A DNA stretch of 64,000 nucleotides, taken from assembly GCF_963422355.1 (NCBI RefSeq), contig NC_085085.1:10070806-10134805 (forward strand). The letters run 5' to 3'. Shown in pieces: positions 35,736-56,867 of this stretch. The notes under the pieces are model-generated. The model did not search any database, was not told where the DNA came from, and saw only the letters and a program-made list of their open reading frames with translations. A program made the translations under genes and the position numbers. The DNA comes from Corticium candelabrum. Lineage: Eukaryota > Porifera > Homoscleromorpha > Homosclerophorida > Plakinidae. How positions within the stretch are numbered: position 1 is the stretch's first letter; every line of letters begins with the position of its first letter.

Positions 35736-35957
35736 TAGACTTAGGAATGACGCTATACAAATATAAGGTTTTCTTTATCATCATTTGAACTAAAGTATAA
35801 TATAGGACCAATCGGTCAATCGAGTGTATGGTGTGTTCACGTGACAAGGCGTGGTTTGTTGTTATTGCTACTCGTGTTGCTACCTGTTGCTTGACGTTTA
35901 TGTCACGTGCAGTTGTTTTTGAAACGCCCAGTGTTCCGGTCTGTTCACGACCACTCA
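35736..35957. promoter_or_regulatory. Short intergenic region upstream of the whirlin-like gene
   Basis: Only 222 bases separate the RMND5 stop from the next start codon on the same strand. They must hold the upstream 3' end and the downstream promoter. No motif stands out. Confidence 0.45.
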
Positions 35958-38144
35958 ATGGCGTCTGAAGTATCCAAGCGGAAGAAAGCTATGCAAGAGC
36001 TACGTCGTAATATTGACTTGCTGCTAAACGCTGACGACAAGGACTACCTCCACTACGTACTGAAAGAATACAGCACCTACAAAGACGTCGATCAGCTGGT
36101 TCTTGCCCTTTGTTCGTGTCTCGACAACCCTCGAAAGTTAAATCTTCTCCGCAACATTAGAACGTTGGTACCGTCAGCTCACCTCTCTCGATTTGACAAG
36201 TTGGCTCCCTACCATCTAATGGAAGATCCGTACGTTGCACCTAACGCAACAGTCAGAAGCAAAATGAATGTCAGAACAATCGTCCTAGTCTCGAGAAGGG
36301 GAGACAGCCTCGGATTCAGTATACGAGGAGGAAAGGAACACGGTCTGGGAGTGTTTGTGTCTCAAGTCGACGTGGAGTCTGACGCCTATGCGAGCGGTCT
36401 TCGGGTCGGAGACAGGCTGGTAGACGTGAACGGTTTGTCATTTGATAGGATCGCTCATTCGAACGCCGTCCGAGTCTTGAAGAGCGACGGACGGCTGGAA
36501 ATCACCGTCCAATCGACTGGTAAGATACCTGCGCATCACAAGGACAACGACGCACATTCATGGTATGCGATATTTGATTCCTTGGCCGTTTCGTATTGAA
36601 ACGAGCTTTGTCTGCTGGTATTATACATGCTATAGGCTAGATACGAGGGGCCGTCCACTATCCACAGCTACAGTGAGCGATGTAAGACAGGAGTGACGTG
36701 CGATCGAGCTATGCACTAGGCAATAACGATGTGTTATAGACGTCTTCGAGTTCAGAAGGAGTGAATGCCGAGCAAAGAGTCAAATCTGGACACGAAACAC
36801 GGAAGATAAGTTTGACACGAACTGAAGGAGAACTCGGTTTGAGTATTCGAGGTGGATCAGAGTTTGGTCTTGGCATTTACGTGTCAAAGTGAGTCGTCAT
36901 TTCTAGACTGTTTGCATGATTTCTATACGTTATCGTGTCTAAGCAAACGAACGATAGCCTTAATTAATAAATGTTTTTCATTTATAATTAGTGTGGCGGA
37001 GGGGTCGGTTGCGGCAGCAAATGGTATAGAACTTGGAGACCGGATCGTAGACGTCAATGGCGTTAGCTTCTTAACAATCGAACACGGCGAGGCAGTAGAG
37101 ACGATACGAAGAGCACAGCAGCTGTTCATCACAGTCAAGGTAACCGGTGATGACGTCAAAAGTGACTATAATCCTAAAGTTAGGGTCACCAGCAAATACT
37201 GATGTTGCAGAATTCCGGCCGCGTACCAAGAACAACGTCGGGACCCGGTCAATCCCGGTGGATCAAATACAGCGGTCTGATTGTTCTTAGTCGCTGACGT
37301 TGGCGAATTTATGTTTCTACTAGATGTCGTTTATAGGCAGCGGGCGTAGTAGTCGCAACAGTTCATATTCGGTCTCCTCTAGTCTACCGGACATGAGAAC
37401 TCCTAATTCGATCGAATTTTTGGAAACGAGTAGAGACAGTAATCGCATGTCAGCAGATAGCAAGCTGGACCGTCAACAGTCATTGTCACTTCGAGAACCA
37501 AAGGCGAGATCACACGCACTCGTCTCGTTTTCTGCTCTGAAAGCCAGAGGCCAGCGCCTAGCCGGATCTATTATCAGGAGAACGTCGAGTCTTCGCCGCA
37601 GCCGTAGCAACTCGGAAGGACGAACACTGGATGATGTCAGACGAGAACACGAAGCCACGATGGCGAACGCAGCGAGCACGCACGGGGGTTCCGGAAGAGA
37701 ACAGTCGAGTCGCTCGGAACAGAGGGACGGCGATTCCGACGGCTCGATACAGTACGCGCCGGCTGCTCGCATGTTCTCGAGAGGTGTGGGCTCTCAGGTG
37801 ATGTGGACGGAGTCTCGACATAGTAGAGCTCGAAATATGCTGGATGCTGCGGCAAGTAAAGCGTTAGTTCATGAGGAGAAGGCAGCGTTTTGGCTTCATT
37901 TTGATAGGGTAAGGAGAGGGTGGGTTTGATGCTTTGTCAATGTGATGATTGCTGAATATGTTTCTAGTACGAGAAGGAACAAAATGTGGAAAATCTAGTT
38001 GTGTCCATTCTTCCTATTCTAAACACTGCAGAGAAACTGGAGCTGCTTAAAGAACTGCGGTAAGGAACTATCATGTTAGGTCACTCTTTACTTTACTTGT
38101 TTGTCAATTGGTCCGCCACTGTATACACTACCGGTTGAGCATTC

Positions 38145-38220
<76 letters not shown>

Positions 38221-39207
38221 AGTATCGATATGTGGTGTACTTATCTATTTAATTAATTTGTTTTATTGCATTAATTACTGCACGTCGATACGAGTTCCGT
38301 TTCAAATCATTTCCATATCTTACTTGTGGCCTTGTAGAAGCAGTACAGTACCGTTAACAGGGTTATAGTGCAGCATTCTGTCTAATAGGTGATCGAAGGT
38401 TGAATTACGTCTCTTGTACCCCACTGGCGTAGGAAGCACGGGCTGGGACTGAAGCCGCCCACTCAGTAGAGCAAGGTTTGTCCGTCACATTATGGACAAA
38501 GCTGTATGAGGTCTGGGGAAACGAGGTTAATTACCTTCTTTGCGCCAGTGTTCGGAGAGCATGTTACATATCCGTATACCTATGCGTATACCTTGAGCAC
38601 TCCAGAGACAAAGGAAGAGTTTTTAAAAGGCTAGGATATTTCAGAAAATTCTGTTCAAGCAATGGCGTTCACAGCACAGTCCCCTGCTCGTAAGCATATT
38701 TCGCCATTGTACCCGGTTGCGACGACAAATTGAGCGAGTCGTCATTAGTGTAAAAAGTTATAAGTTCTTAGAGATTACATTATTATTTTGCTCTCTATAT
38801 TATGTTGCAATTTCTTGGTCATGTTCGTGAGAGTTGGTAGCTGTACTTATAGGAGCCGTTTCAACCAAAACGAGACGGTAAGTTGTATGCATGGATATGC
38901 CTGTTTGATTAATTTACACTTTGTATCGACAGCTAACTATACGTGTAGTAGTTGAGTAATAGTAGTAGACAGTACCAGCGGTTATCAACAGTTATTAGCC
39001 ATCTTAATTATCATACATATATCTTAGGTACTGCAGTAGCTTGATTTCCGTTCTGTCGTTCTGCAGTCCTCTACTTACTGCAAGACACATAGAAAAATTT
39101 GACGAGCTCGTGAGTCGCAAAGAAGCAACGATGTTACGAGAAAGAGTCAGACCGGCGGTGGGACCGGGCGCTGAGGGTAGGTTGTATTTGTAGCGCGCGC
39201 GCGCGCG

Positions 39208-39257
<50 letters not shown>

Positions 39258-40112
39258 ATGCGCACACACACGCACGCACGCACGCACAACTGCGATCACA
39301 GCGTTTTTCGTATAGCTAGTCACAGAGCAGCCCACTCTCAGCTGATGGCGGCAATACAAGGTAATTTTCAAACCCATCGAATAGATTAAAGCAGTTCCAA
39401 TTGATCTGTTCAACGTCGCGCCGTTTCCCGTTTGTGTTCTCAGGTCAGGGCAAACAGAGCTTGAAGAAGAGAGTCACAGCAAACTTTGACAAAGAGAAGC
39501 GTGGAGATGGCGACAGTAATGGCTCCCCGCCTAGAGGCCACAGTCAACAAAAAATGGGAGTGTTTGCTTCATCTTCAGCTTTGACGATGCTGGAGAAAGC
39601 ATCAAAAATGTACAGTAGAGATGTGTTCGCTATGCATGCTGACAAGATATTTGATTGAATTGTTTCACAGAGAGCTAAGCCCAGAACTTAGACGGAGGGA
39701 CTCGTTTATGGCTTGGAAAGATGAAAGCTCAGCGGCATCGAGACGAACGAAATTCGAGAAAGATCTCCAAATCGCTTTGGTATTGCCTAAGAGAAGACGA
39801 AATCTCGGTGTGCATGCACATGACACAATGAACATTGTGTTGGTAGATGCTTTACTTGTCATTCTGCTTGTAGGTCTTGTCATCCATGGCGGTGTGGACA
39901 CACCTCAACCAGAAGTGCTCATTCAAGCTGTAAAAGAAGAGAGCATAGCAGCCGATGATGGATTTCTGAGAGCAGGATTTGAAATTGTTAGCATTGACGG
40001 TTTTCAGGTAAAAGGTCGAACACACGCTGAGGCTGTGAAGATAATCTCTCAAGCGGTTGCAAGTGAAAATCCGACTTTGGAGTTAGTTGTAGTTCCTCCT
40101 AGAGAGTATTGA
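35958..40112 (+). CDS. WHRN: Whirlin-like scaffold: two harmonin-homology and three PDZ domains, 11 exons
   Basis: In vertebrates whirlin scaffolds membrane complexes at stereocilia and the periciliary membrane. Exons 35958-36562, 36751-36888, 36992-37139, 37211-37274, 37337-37908, 37968-38059, 39067-39176, 39316-39360, 39444-39609, 39671-39807 and 39874-40112 join in frame to 771 residues. The order is HHD1 (about 20-90), PDZ1 (SLGFSIRGGKEHGLGVFVS), PDZ2 (LGLSIRGGSEFGLGIYVS), a Ser/Arg-rich linker, HHD2 (about 490-560, AAFWLHFDRYEKEQN and ARHIEKFDELVSRKE), a Lys-rich linker and PDZ3 at the end (NLGLVIHGGVDTPQPE). The second HHD before PDZ3 separates whirlin/PDZD7 from harmonin. The boundaries of exons 2, 8 and 10 are less certain; all others keep phase. 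The C-terminus VVVPPREY recalls harmonin, so an ancestral member of the family is possible. Confidence 0.88.
38144..38219. repeat. (TG)n microsatellite in whirlin-like intron 6
   Basis: A 76-base TG run with no interruptions visible. Confidence 0.95.
39192..39256. repeat. (GC)n(AC)n tract in whirlin-like intron 7
   Basis: GC dinucleotides pass into AC dinucleotides, followed by ACGC repeats to about 39290. It starts only about 15 bases after exon 7. Confidence 0.95.
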
Positions 40113-40254
40113 TCTAATGAAGATGCTTTAGAATTGTAAATTTTTTCTAGACTTAAGAAAATATTCATTAGCTAATATTTAGATAGAGGCAATTTATTGT
40201 ATTAATGGTTGTTTTATTTGACAAATGTGCCGTTTAAGGATAGCGAAAAAAGTA

Positions 40255-42930
40255 CGTCGTGCTCAACCAGATCGGTCCGGTTTGTAAGATCTCTTGTAAG
40301 CACGGGAGGCAAACCCTGCCTCAGACCATTATGGCTGTCTAGACAGAAGACATGACTTTACGCAGGATCCGAATGGATCCAAGGAGCACTGTTTTCTGTA
40401 ATTGCTGCAGGTTGTGATGATCTGGAATAACGTCCAGCCACCATGCAATACCTGCGTGCACTGTACCCAACGCTCCCAACACCACTCGAACGACCAGTGT
40501 CCGACACTGCCACATGCGGCTTACCTCCACCCGCAAGTCATGCTGCACTCTATTTCGTCAACTTCTCAGCCTCTCTCCTGGCAATGTTGCCATCAACAGG
40601 ACAGCTGATATCAGTAAGAAGACAAGTGTTTGTATTCTTATTTCTGAAACAGATGTCAGGACGATTCACCGATCTTCCTAGCAGTAGGGATGGCTGTATC
40701 CCACATCATAGTGATGTCGTCAGTCTCCACAAGCCTATCAGGAAGATGCTGGTAGCATCTGCTGAACCTCAAAATGACGACAAATGTTCCAGTGGATAAT
40801 GGAGGCCACCTGCAGGATACTGTGTCGATCAGGGTAGTCCATCGGTGCCAAGGCACCACAGCCTGCCACAATGTGGTCAACTGTTTCCAGGCCTACACTG
40901 CACAAGAGGCAAATGGGACTGACATCTCGATGCAGAATATTGCGTTCATAATACCGAGTCCGAAGAGCTTGGTCTTGAGCAGCAACAACAAGTCCTTTAG
41001 TTGCAGCAGGAAGATTCGATGATTTTCGCCATCTGTAGATCTCTCTCATGTCCACAGGTGGTTTTTTAGTGAGACGGCGATGTGACCATCCATAGGTTTT
41101 CTATCTCAGGTCTGTACACGACGAGAACCGCTGCACGTGTACGAAAATGTTTTGTATCTGTCTGAGGCGCTTGCTCGAAGACACCATCACACAGAATGGT
41201 CCCACTTCCATGCAGACTCTGCAACTTGTTGTCCCTATAAAGACTCCCTTGCAGCTGTGCAGTAAACTGACGGGCCATGCGTTGGATCGAATGAGAGGAC
41301 TTCCTAGCATCACACTCCTGTACCATTTGCATGAAGAGATAAGAGCTGCTACGAAGGTAACAGTCCATCCCACAATACAAGACTGATACGTCGACTCGAT
41401 CTGACCACCCTCGGTGCACGGAGCGTACAACCGGTCAACGTCTGCCGCAGGATGGTGGACACCGTGCATAGAGAGAAGTTTCCTGATCCATCGATCAAGC
41501 TGCTGCAGGTCTGTGTGGTCCTCCAATGAATGACACCAAAACCATGCTTAAGTAAGAACCGATAGAGCAACCCGTTGATGGCCAGAATCTTGTTCCAACC
41601 GTACAACTCGGTCTGGAGAACCATCTTAACTCTACGAAAGTGTACTCACGACGAAGCGTCCCCCGTATACTGCTGTGCTGGATACCATTACTCTCGTCCA
41701 CACCCAAATACTTGTAGATTTGACCTCGTTCCAGACAGTTGATGGTGTTCGTTATTTCTACCGTCACCCAAGAATTGTGTCCAGAGAGCTTGCCGTTGAC
41801 AAAGTGTGCAACAGCACACTTGTCCAGACCAAACTTCATATGGATGGCATCAGAGAAGGTACAAACAGTGTGCAACAACCCTTTCAGCTGATCAGGATGT
41901 CTGCCATACAGCTTCAGACTATCCATGTAAAGTGGATGATTGGCAAGCTAACGTTTGGCAGTCTTACCACGCCCAGTGCACTTCCAATAGCCGTGACTAG
42001 TTCTGCGCAACTCCACGCTGAGAGGATTAAGAGCCATACAGAAGAGAAGAGGAGATAGTGAATCACCTTGGAAAATATCTCGCCTGATCATGATTCGCAT
42101 GCATGGGCCTCATCTTGATGGTACTGTTACCGTAGAAAAGCACCATCGATGTCTTCCAACTGTTCATCACATGTGACAAGAACTTGCACAAGACTGGACT
42201 AATATTATGCAGCTGAAGACATCGGAGTAACCAGCTGTGTGGCACGCTGTCATAGGCTTTCTGGTAGTCCACGCAAGCCATGCACAAGCTCTTGTGCCTG
42301 GTCTTACAGTTGCTCAGTAAGCAGTTATTCAACAGCTGATCCTTTGCATCAAAGAACCCTGCTGCCAACCCTTCTGCTCTGATGCCATGACGTTTCCCTA
42401 AACCAAAAGCACTGCAATCCTCTGTCTGACGACTGAGATGAGGGTCTTGTAGAAGACATATAGACACGACAGGCAGGTAATTTTTGGCATGGTCAGTCTT
42501 GTCATTCTTAGGTATCAGGGTGGGTGTTCCCTGAGATAACCAGTAGGCATAGAGTCCGGGTCCTGGAACAGGAGGTTGTAGTTACGAGTCAAGTCATCGT
42601 GAAGACACGTATTGCGCTTAATCCAGAAACCGTAAGTCTAATTTAGTCCTGGAGACTTCCAGTTCCCTATCCTCTTGAGACTTTGCCTGAGCTCCGTGGC
42701 CACTGCTGCTCATGCTGTTTGGTACGTTTCACCATTGGTTCGAAGCCTCAGCCAGAAGGCAGATCTAGCCTCATATTATGACACACTTCAGTTTCTAGGA
42801 TAACACCCCAATACCGCTCAATCTCAGACTCGGATGGTGAGGAAGTGATCTGGATAGTCCACGTTGATGCCGGAGTAGTTGGAGCTCATGTAACAAAGGA
42901 ATGCTCGATGAGCTCCTTCTAATTATAACT
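40255..42930 (-). mobile_element. Decayed non-LTR retrotransposon with restriction-like endonuclease (R2/NeSL-like type)
   Basis: The element reads right to left in several broken frames. Near 42660-42480 lie NWKSPGLN and LIPKNDKTDHAKNY, the start of a reverse transcriptase. At 42063-42467 comes VDYQKAYDSVPHSWLLRCLQL-type sequence (catalytic motif A). At 41495-41926 come KFGLDKCAVAHF and YKYLGVDES. At 40738-41055 is the zinc motif CLLCSVGLETVDHIVAGC. Around 40550-40700 are NRPDI and LLTDISCPVDGN, the PD-(x)n-D core of a restriction-like endonuclease, ending with RMWQCRT and VVLGALGTVHAG. Stops and frameshifts separate these parts, so it is not functional. It sits between the whirlin-like gene and HARS. 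Confidence 0.85.
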
Positions 42931-42989
42931 TCCCGCAACAGGGAAGTCGCTCGCCGAAGTGCAAGAATCTCCATCTCCAGTCTTCGTCT

Positions 42990-43042
42990 CCAATTATTAA
43001 TTAATTAATTAATTAATTAACAATTAATTAATTAATTAACAA
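42990..43042. repeat. (TTAA/ATTA)n simple repeat
   Basis: Two runs of ATTA units flank a CAA interruption, just upstream of the HARS start region. TTAATTAA words are frequent throughout the window (for example 28486-28502 and 54740). Confidence 0.9.
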
Positions 43043-43199
43043 AATTATCAAATACAGTGGTCAAAACTAGAAAGCGAATGTGGAACAGAACTAAACTGGT
43101 TTATCGTTACTTGCAATATTGTACGCTGTTGCTGTAAACACCACCATTCGCTGTCCGCTACAAGATCATGTGATTTGCTTTCGGGCATGCTCAGTTGGC

Positions 43200-52996
<9,797 letters not shown>

Positions 52997-53549
52997 AATG
53001 CTGCCGTAGTTCGCGAACGTAATACTAATCAAGTGTATGGATCTACCTACACCACTGTAACAGAATCACATATTCTTGAACTTTCGTTGAAGCTGAATTG
53101 TTGCGTGAGATGTTGAAACGGCTGCATGTGCTACGTGTACAGTTGTTTCAGCTGTCACAAAATATGCGTTTGTTGGGTAAATGAAGCTTGGGTGTCCGTC
53201 ACTAAAGAAACTATTTCAAATGTGTGGGAATCACTACCAACGTTGATGTTACCAGTTTTGGCAGAAAATGATAGTCCAATATAGGTCATGTTACATGTAT
53301 AGTCCTGATACACTAGTAGTGTACCTGGGGCGGGGAAAAATGATACCACCCCCTCCAGCACTCCTCTGCAACAACTTCTACAACCTCATCTCTGCTCTCT
53401 TTCCCTCTGTGTTTGAGTCCCAGTACGTGCAAGGGACGTTTTAGCCAACTCGGACTATTATAGACACAAAAACAGTATGCCACAATTGCAAAGTGTACAT
53501 AAAACGCATGAATATCTATCTATGATATCGTACTACAGGGCTACCTATT
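52997..53549. other. HARS 3' flank
   Basis: Probable 3' untranslated region followed by sequence without recognised features; open frames here are short and unlike known proteins. Confidence 0.45.
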
Positions 53550-53902
53550 GCATATAATAAAGAATACAAAAATTAGAAACAAAGTATAGGTGGCTGCGTA
53601 CTGTATAAGCTAGTGCTTGAAGAAATAGGGGTCGAAACATTCGCAGGCAAGTACTTACTCATACTTTACATCTGAAACCAATCTCCCACAATTAAATCCC
53701 TACTTCACTGCTATCCAAGCAGCCACCTTGAAAGCAAACAGAGTGAAGTAGGAATTTAATTGTGGGAGATTGGTTTCAGATGTAAAGCATGAGTACTTGT
53801 CTGCGAAAGTTTCGACCCCTATTTCTTCAAGCGCTAACTTAAAGTGCGCAGCTATCCCTACTTTGTTTCTTATTTATTACACAAATATTTTTGTATTCTT
53901 GT
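53550..53902. mobile_element. Large imperfect palindrome (foldback MITE-like) downstream of HARS
   Basis: The left arm (about 53550-53709) is the inverse complement of the right arm (about 53742-53902). Blocks in order are AGAATACAAAAAT, GAAACAAAGTA, GCTTGAAGAAATAGGGGTCG, CAAGTACT, TTTACATCTGAAACCAATCT and CCCACAATTAAAT. The loop is about 32 bases. A few gaps occur between blocks. No coding and no clear target duplication are seen. Confidence 0.8.
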
Positions 53903-56571
53903 TCATGTCCTTTTTGTAGAAACACTGCATTATTACAACTCCTAGTATATTTGAGAATTAATTCCTTAGACTGCATACGTTAATTAATTAGTGCTGCTAA
54001 TCTAATACTATATACAGAAATAGAGTTTCAAACAGAATTAATTATTAACTATTAATTAAATGCATCGAGTGATTGGATTTGCACGCTAGGGTATTGTTAC
54101 AACTCATGATCAGTATATATCACAAAATACATCCCACCTTCTCTAGACTGAGCCTCTTCTTCAAGTGAAGCAAAATTACACTCAAAGGCTTCCAGTCCAG
54201 CCACAGACTTACAATCATATCTACATTTATAAACACACGTTCCCGGAATCCGAACAACCAGGTCAGAGCTGCCGACTCTCCCGCATTGAGCGGGAGACTC
54301 TCGCATTTGGGACCCTTCTCCCGCCTATGTACTCGCATTTGGCATCAAATCTTCCGCATTCTCACCATTGGTGGGTGTAATCAAAATGATGGGCGTGCCT
54401 GTTCTGTGCAACTGTACTCTACAGTTTTTGTACATGCATGTGTACACACACACCTGATATCCCAATATCAATTTCTATGTGCCAGCCCCCTCTTCATCTG
54501 GCTCTTTCTTAGCATACTTGGTCAAAGTACCGACCTAGAATTCGAAGGAGGAGTCGGTCAGAAGTGGAAAGGGGGAAGGGGCTGGCTACCTGATTACCAT
54601 ATGTATTGCTGGAAAGCGATCGAAGAAGGCCACAAGAAAATAGAATCCAGAACATTCCAACTAGCCACGAGAATGTGCATGTACTTTGTTCTTAGATTTT
54701 TGTAACAGGCAGTAGCACCTACAGTGCAAGTTCTGTGTTTAATTAATTAATTAACTATTATGTTTAGTAATTGGTGTTGATACTGTGTGTCGCTAATTAG
54801 GCACATTAATCAATCGGTTATACATTTGTTGCACTATAACTAAATGAAATAATGGCTTCTACTCCAATCGGGCATGCAAATTCTTAAATTTTGATGATAG
54901 ATATTATTTATATATATTTAACACTTATTACGATATAAATTTATTGATATTAATGCTATTGTAGGCGTGTCCAAAAATTTTAAACTCCCTCACTTTTCCG
55001 CATATTTATCCTGCAAACTCACGCATTTTGGCACTGCTAGGTTGGCTGGTCTGCAACCTGGCACACACACACACCCTAAAGAGGCCTCAGTATGCAATCA
55101 CCCATAATATCTTTTTCCGAAACGCCGGACGCTACAGGTAGCAAAATACATGTAGAGAGACAGACACAATAACCGCGTGATTGACGTAGTGAGGGTGTCT
55201 ATTATTAATTCCAGGTTATAGTAGTCGTCTCACCGGAAGCAGCGACCGACTCGACGGAAATACTGGCTCGACGGAAACGACCATGTAACAGTACTATTAT
55301 ACCGTGCGTTTACTGGTACAGTGTAGCGCTCGTGTAATCTTGACATGGTTGTTGCATTGGAGCTTGTCCGCCAGTCTAGGTGGAGTCACGCAGGACGTTC
55401 CAATTTGATTACTGATTCTAACTCTCGAGTGCACCTTCAAGATCATAGCGAACGGACAGTAGTCTACGACAACGCGCCCCCAAGTGATTTACGGTTTGGT
55501 GCTAAAGTCCGTTCACGCATTAGATGGACTGAGGAATTCAGCGCGTAGCAGGACTATAGTGTGGGTTTCCGAGGTCTAATTGATATCGATGGACAGCTCT
55601 TGAAGAGCTTAATTCAATTACAATAATTATTTATTTCTTGCTGTGAACAAAAGACCAGCATAAGCAACTTCCGGAATTGTAATGAGTCAGCGGGTGAAGA
55701 CAAGCTTAATCAGATCAATCTAGAGACAACTGTCAGTGAGATAACTCTTTATCAAATTAAGGTACGTAACAAAATACTAATAACGTAAACAATGAGAAAC
55801 TTGTGTACAAGCAAGTATTTATTGATTTCCTGCATGGGTCTCAACAGAATGGAATTCTATGTTATACCGAAAAGCTGTAGGTTTGAGCGTTGTACCTCTC
55901 TTCCTGCTCTCAGAGTTGTTTTGATATAGTGTTTATTGGTTTGCGTTTCCTGTGACAACACACGCCAAGAGTGCAATCAGTCTAAGATAGCTTCTTGTAC
56001 AAACATAACATCTGGCTTTCTTGGTAATCTGTTTAGCTAAGGTCCAACCCTCAAGCACGAGTCCATCTAATTCGTGAACAGACTTTAGGACTGCCTGTCC
56101 TTTCTCAGCCACCTGTATAAACAAGTGTTTAGTGTGGCTCAGCCATCTGTTTAGACAAGTTTTGGGATGTTTGTGTCTAGTGATGTGCACGTGGTGTTAA
56201 TTAATTTGTGCATGCTTGCAAGTACAAAGTACATGTGCAGCAACTGTTTGGTGTTGATAACCGTACAGCGATTGGAGTAGTACGTACACCTGTGCCTCGT
56301 TGTTGAGGCTAAAATCGATCATTGGACCGGTGTTCTAGGAACACACGCCTATAGGTAAGTCTCCTGCTTTGCAGTGCGTTCGGAGGCACATTGCTAATTC
56401 TACAAAGAACTCGGACCGTAAAGGGTCGTCGCCTAGGGTTCAGCACTGTTAGTGCTCCCTTTCATTTAATATTAGTAACAGAGAGTGCATAGGCGAGCAC
56501 AGCAGACCCTAGCCGAGAAGGGTCATGCATATGTAGTGAAACACAGCATCGGTAAAAGTGCATGGTTTATC

Positions 56572-56572
<1 letters not shown>
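53903..56572. other. Intergenic, AT-rich, possible decayed repeat; no gene recognised
   Basis: A stretch at about 54255-54390 has repeated CTCCCGCATT and CTCGCATTTGG words, and a similar CTCACGCATTTTGGC word occurs near 55017, so 54255-55060 may be one decayed mobile element. Open frames at 54286-54705 and 55345-55548 resemble nothing I know. Several TTAATTAA clusters are present. Confidence 0.35.

Positions 56573-56646
<74 letters not shown>
56573..56646. repeat. (AT)n microsatellite
   Basis: A 74-base AT run. Confidence 0.95.
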
Positions 56647-56648
<2 letters not shown>

Positions 56649-56793
56649 GTGTCTGTGGAAATTTAACGCTCGTTTAGTTTTAGATCGTTTATGTTTAGAT
56701 TGTGATGACTTAACTGGCTTGTCTTTTATTTATTTAGGGTACTAGACATCTATGTATAGTTGTACTTGAAGAAATAATATATGATTCTCCTAT

Positions 56794-56803
<10 letters not shown>

Positions 56804-56866
<63 letters not shown>
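56804..56866. repeat. (AT)n microsatellite, second
   Basis: A 63-base AT run preceded by CATA units, about 160 bases from the first run. Confidence 0.95.

Positions 56867-56867
<1 letters not shown>

Noticed and set aside
37473..37855. Minus-strand open frames rich in Ser and Arg
   Set aside because: They are shadows of the whirlin-like exon 5 on the plus strand, whose phase fits both neighbours.
35958..40112. Harmonin (USH1C) as the identity of the HHD/PDZ gene
   Set aside because: A second HHD lies between PDZ2 and PDZ3 and the linkers lack harmonin's coiled coil; both PDZ loops resemble whirlin more, although the C-terminus is harmonin-like.
41675..42058. 127-residue plus-strand open frame
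   Set aside because: It is antisense to recognisable reverse-transcriptase sequence of the minus-strand retroelement.
56573..56866. AT runs as a possible origin or centromere-type sequence
   Set aside because: Two short simple repeats in otherwise ordinary intergenic DNA give no support for such a role.
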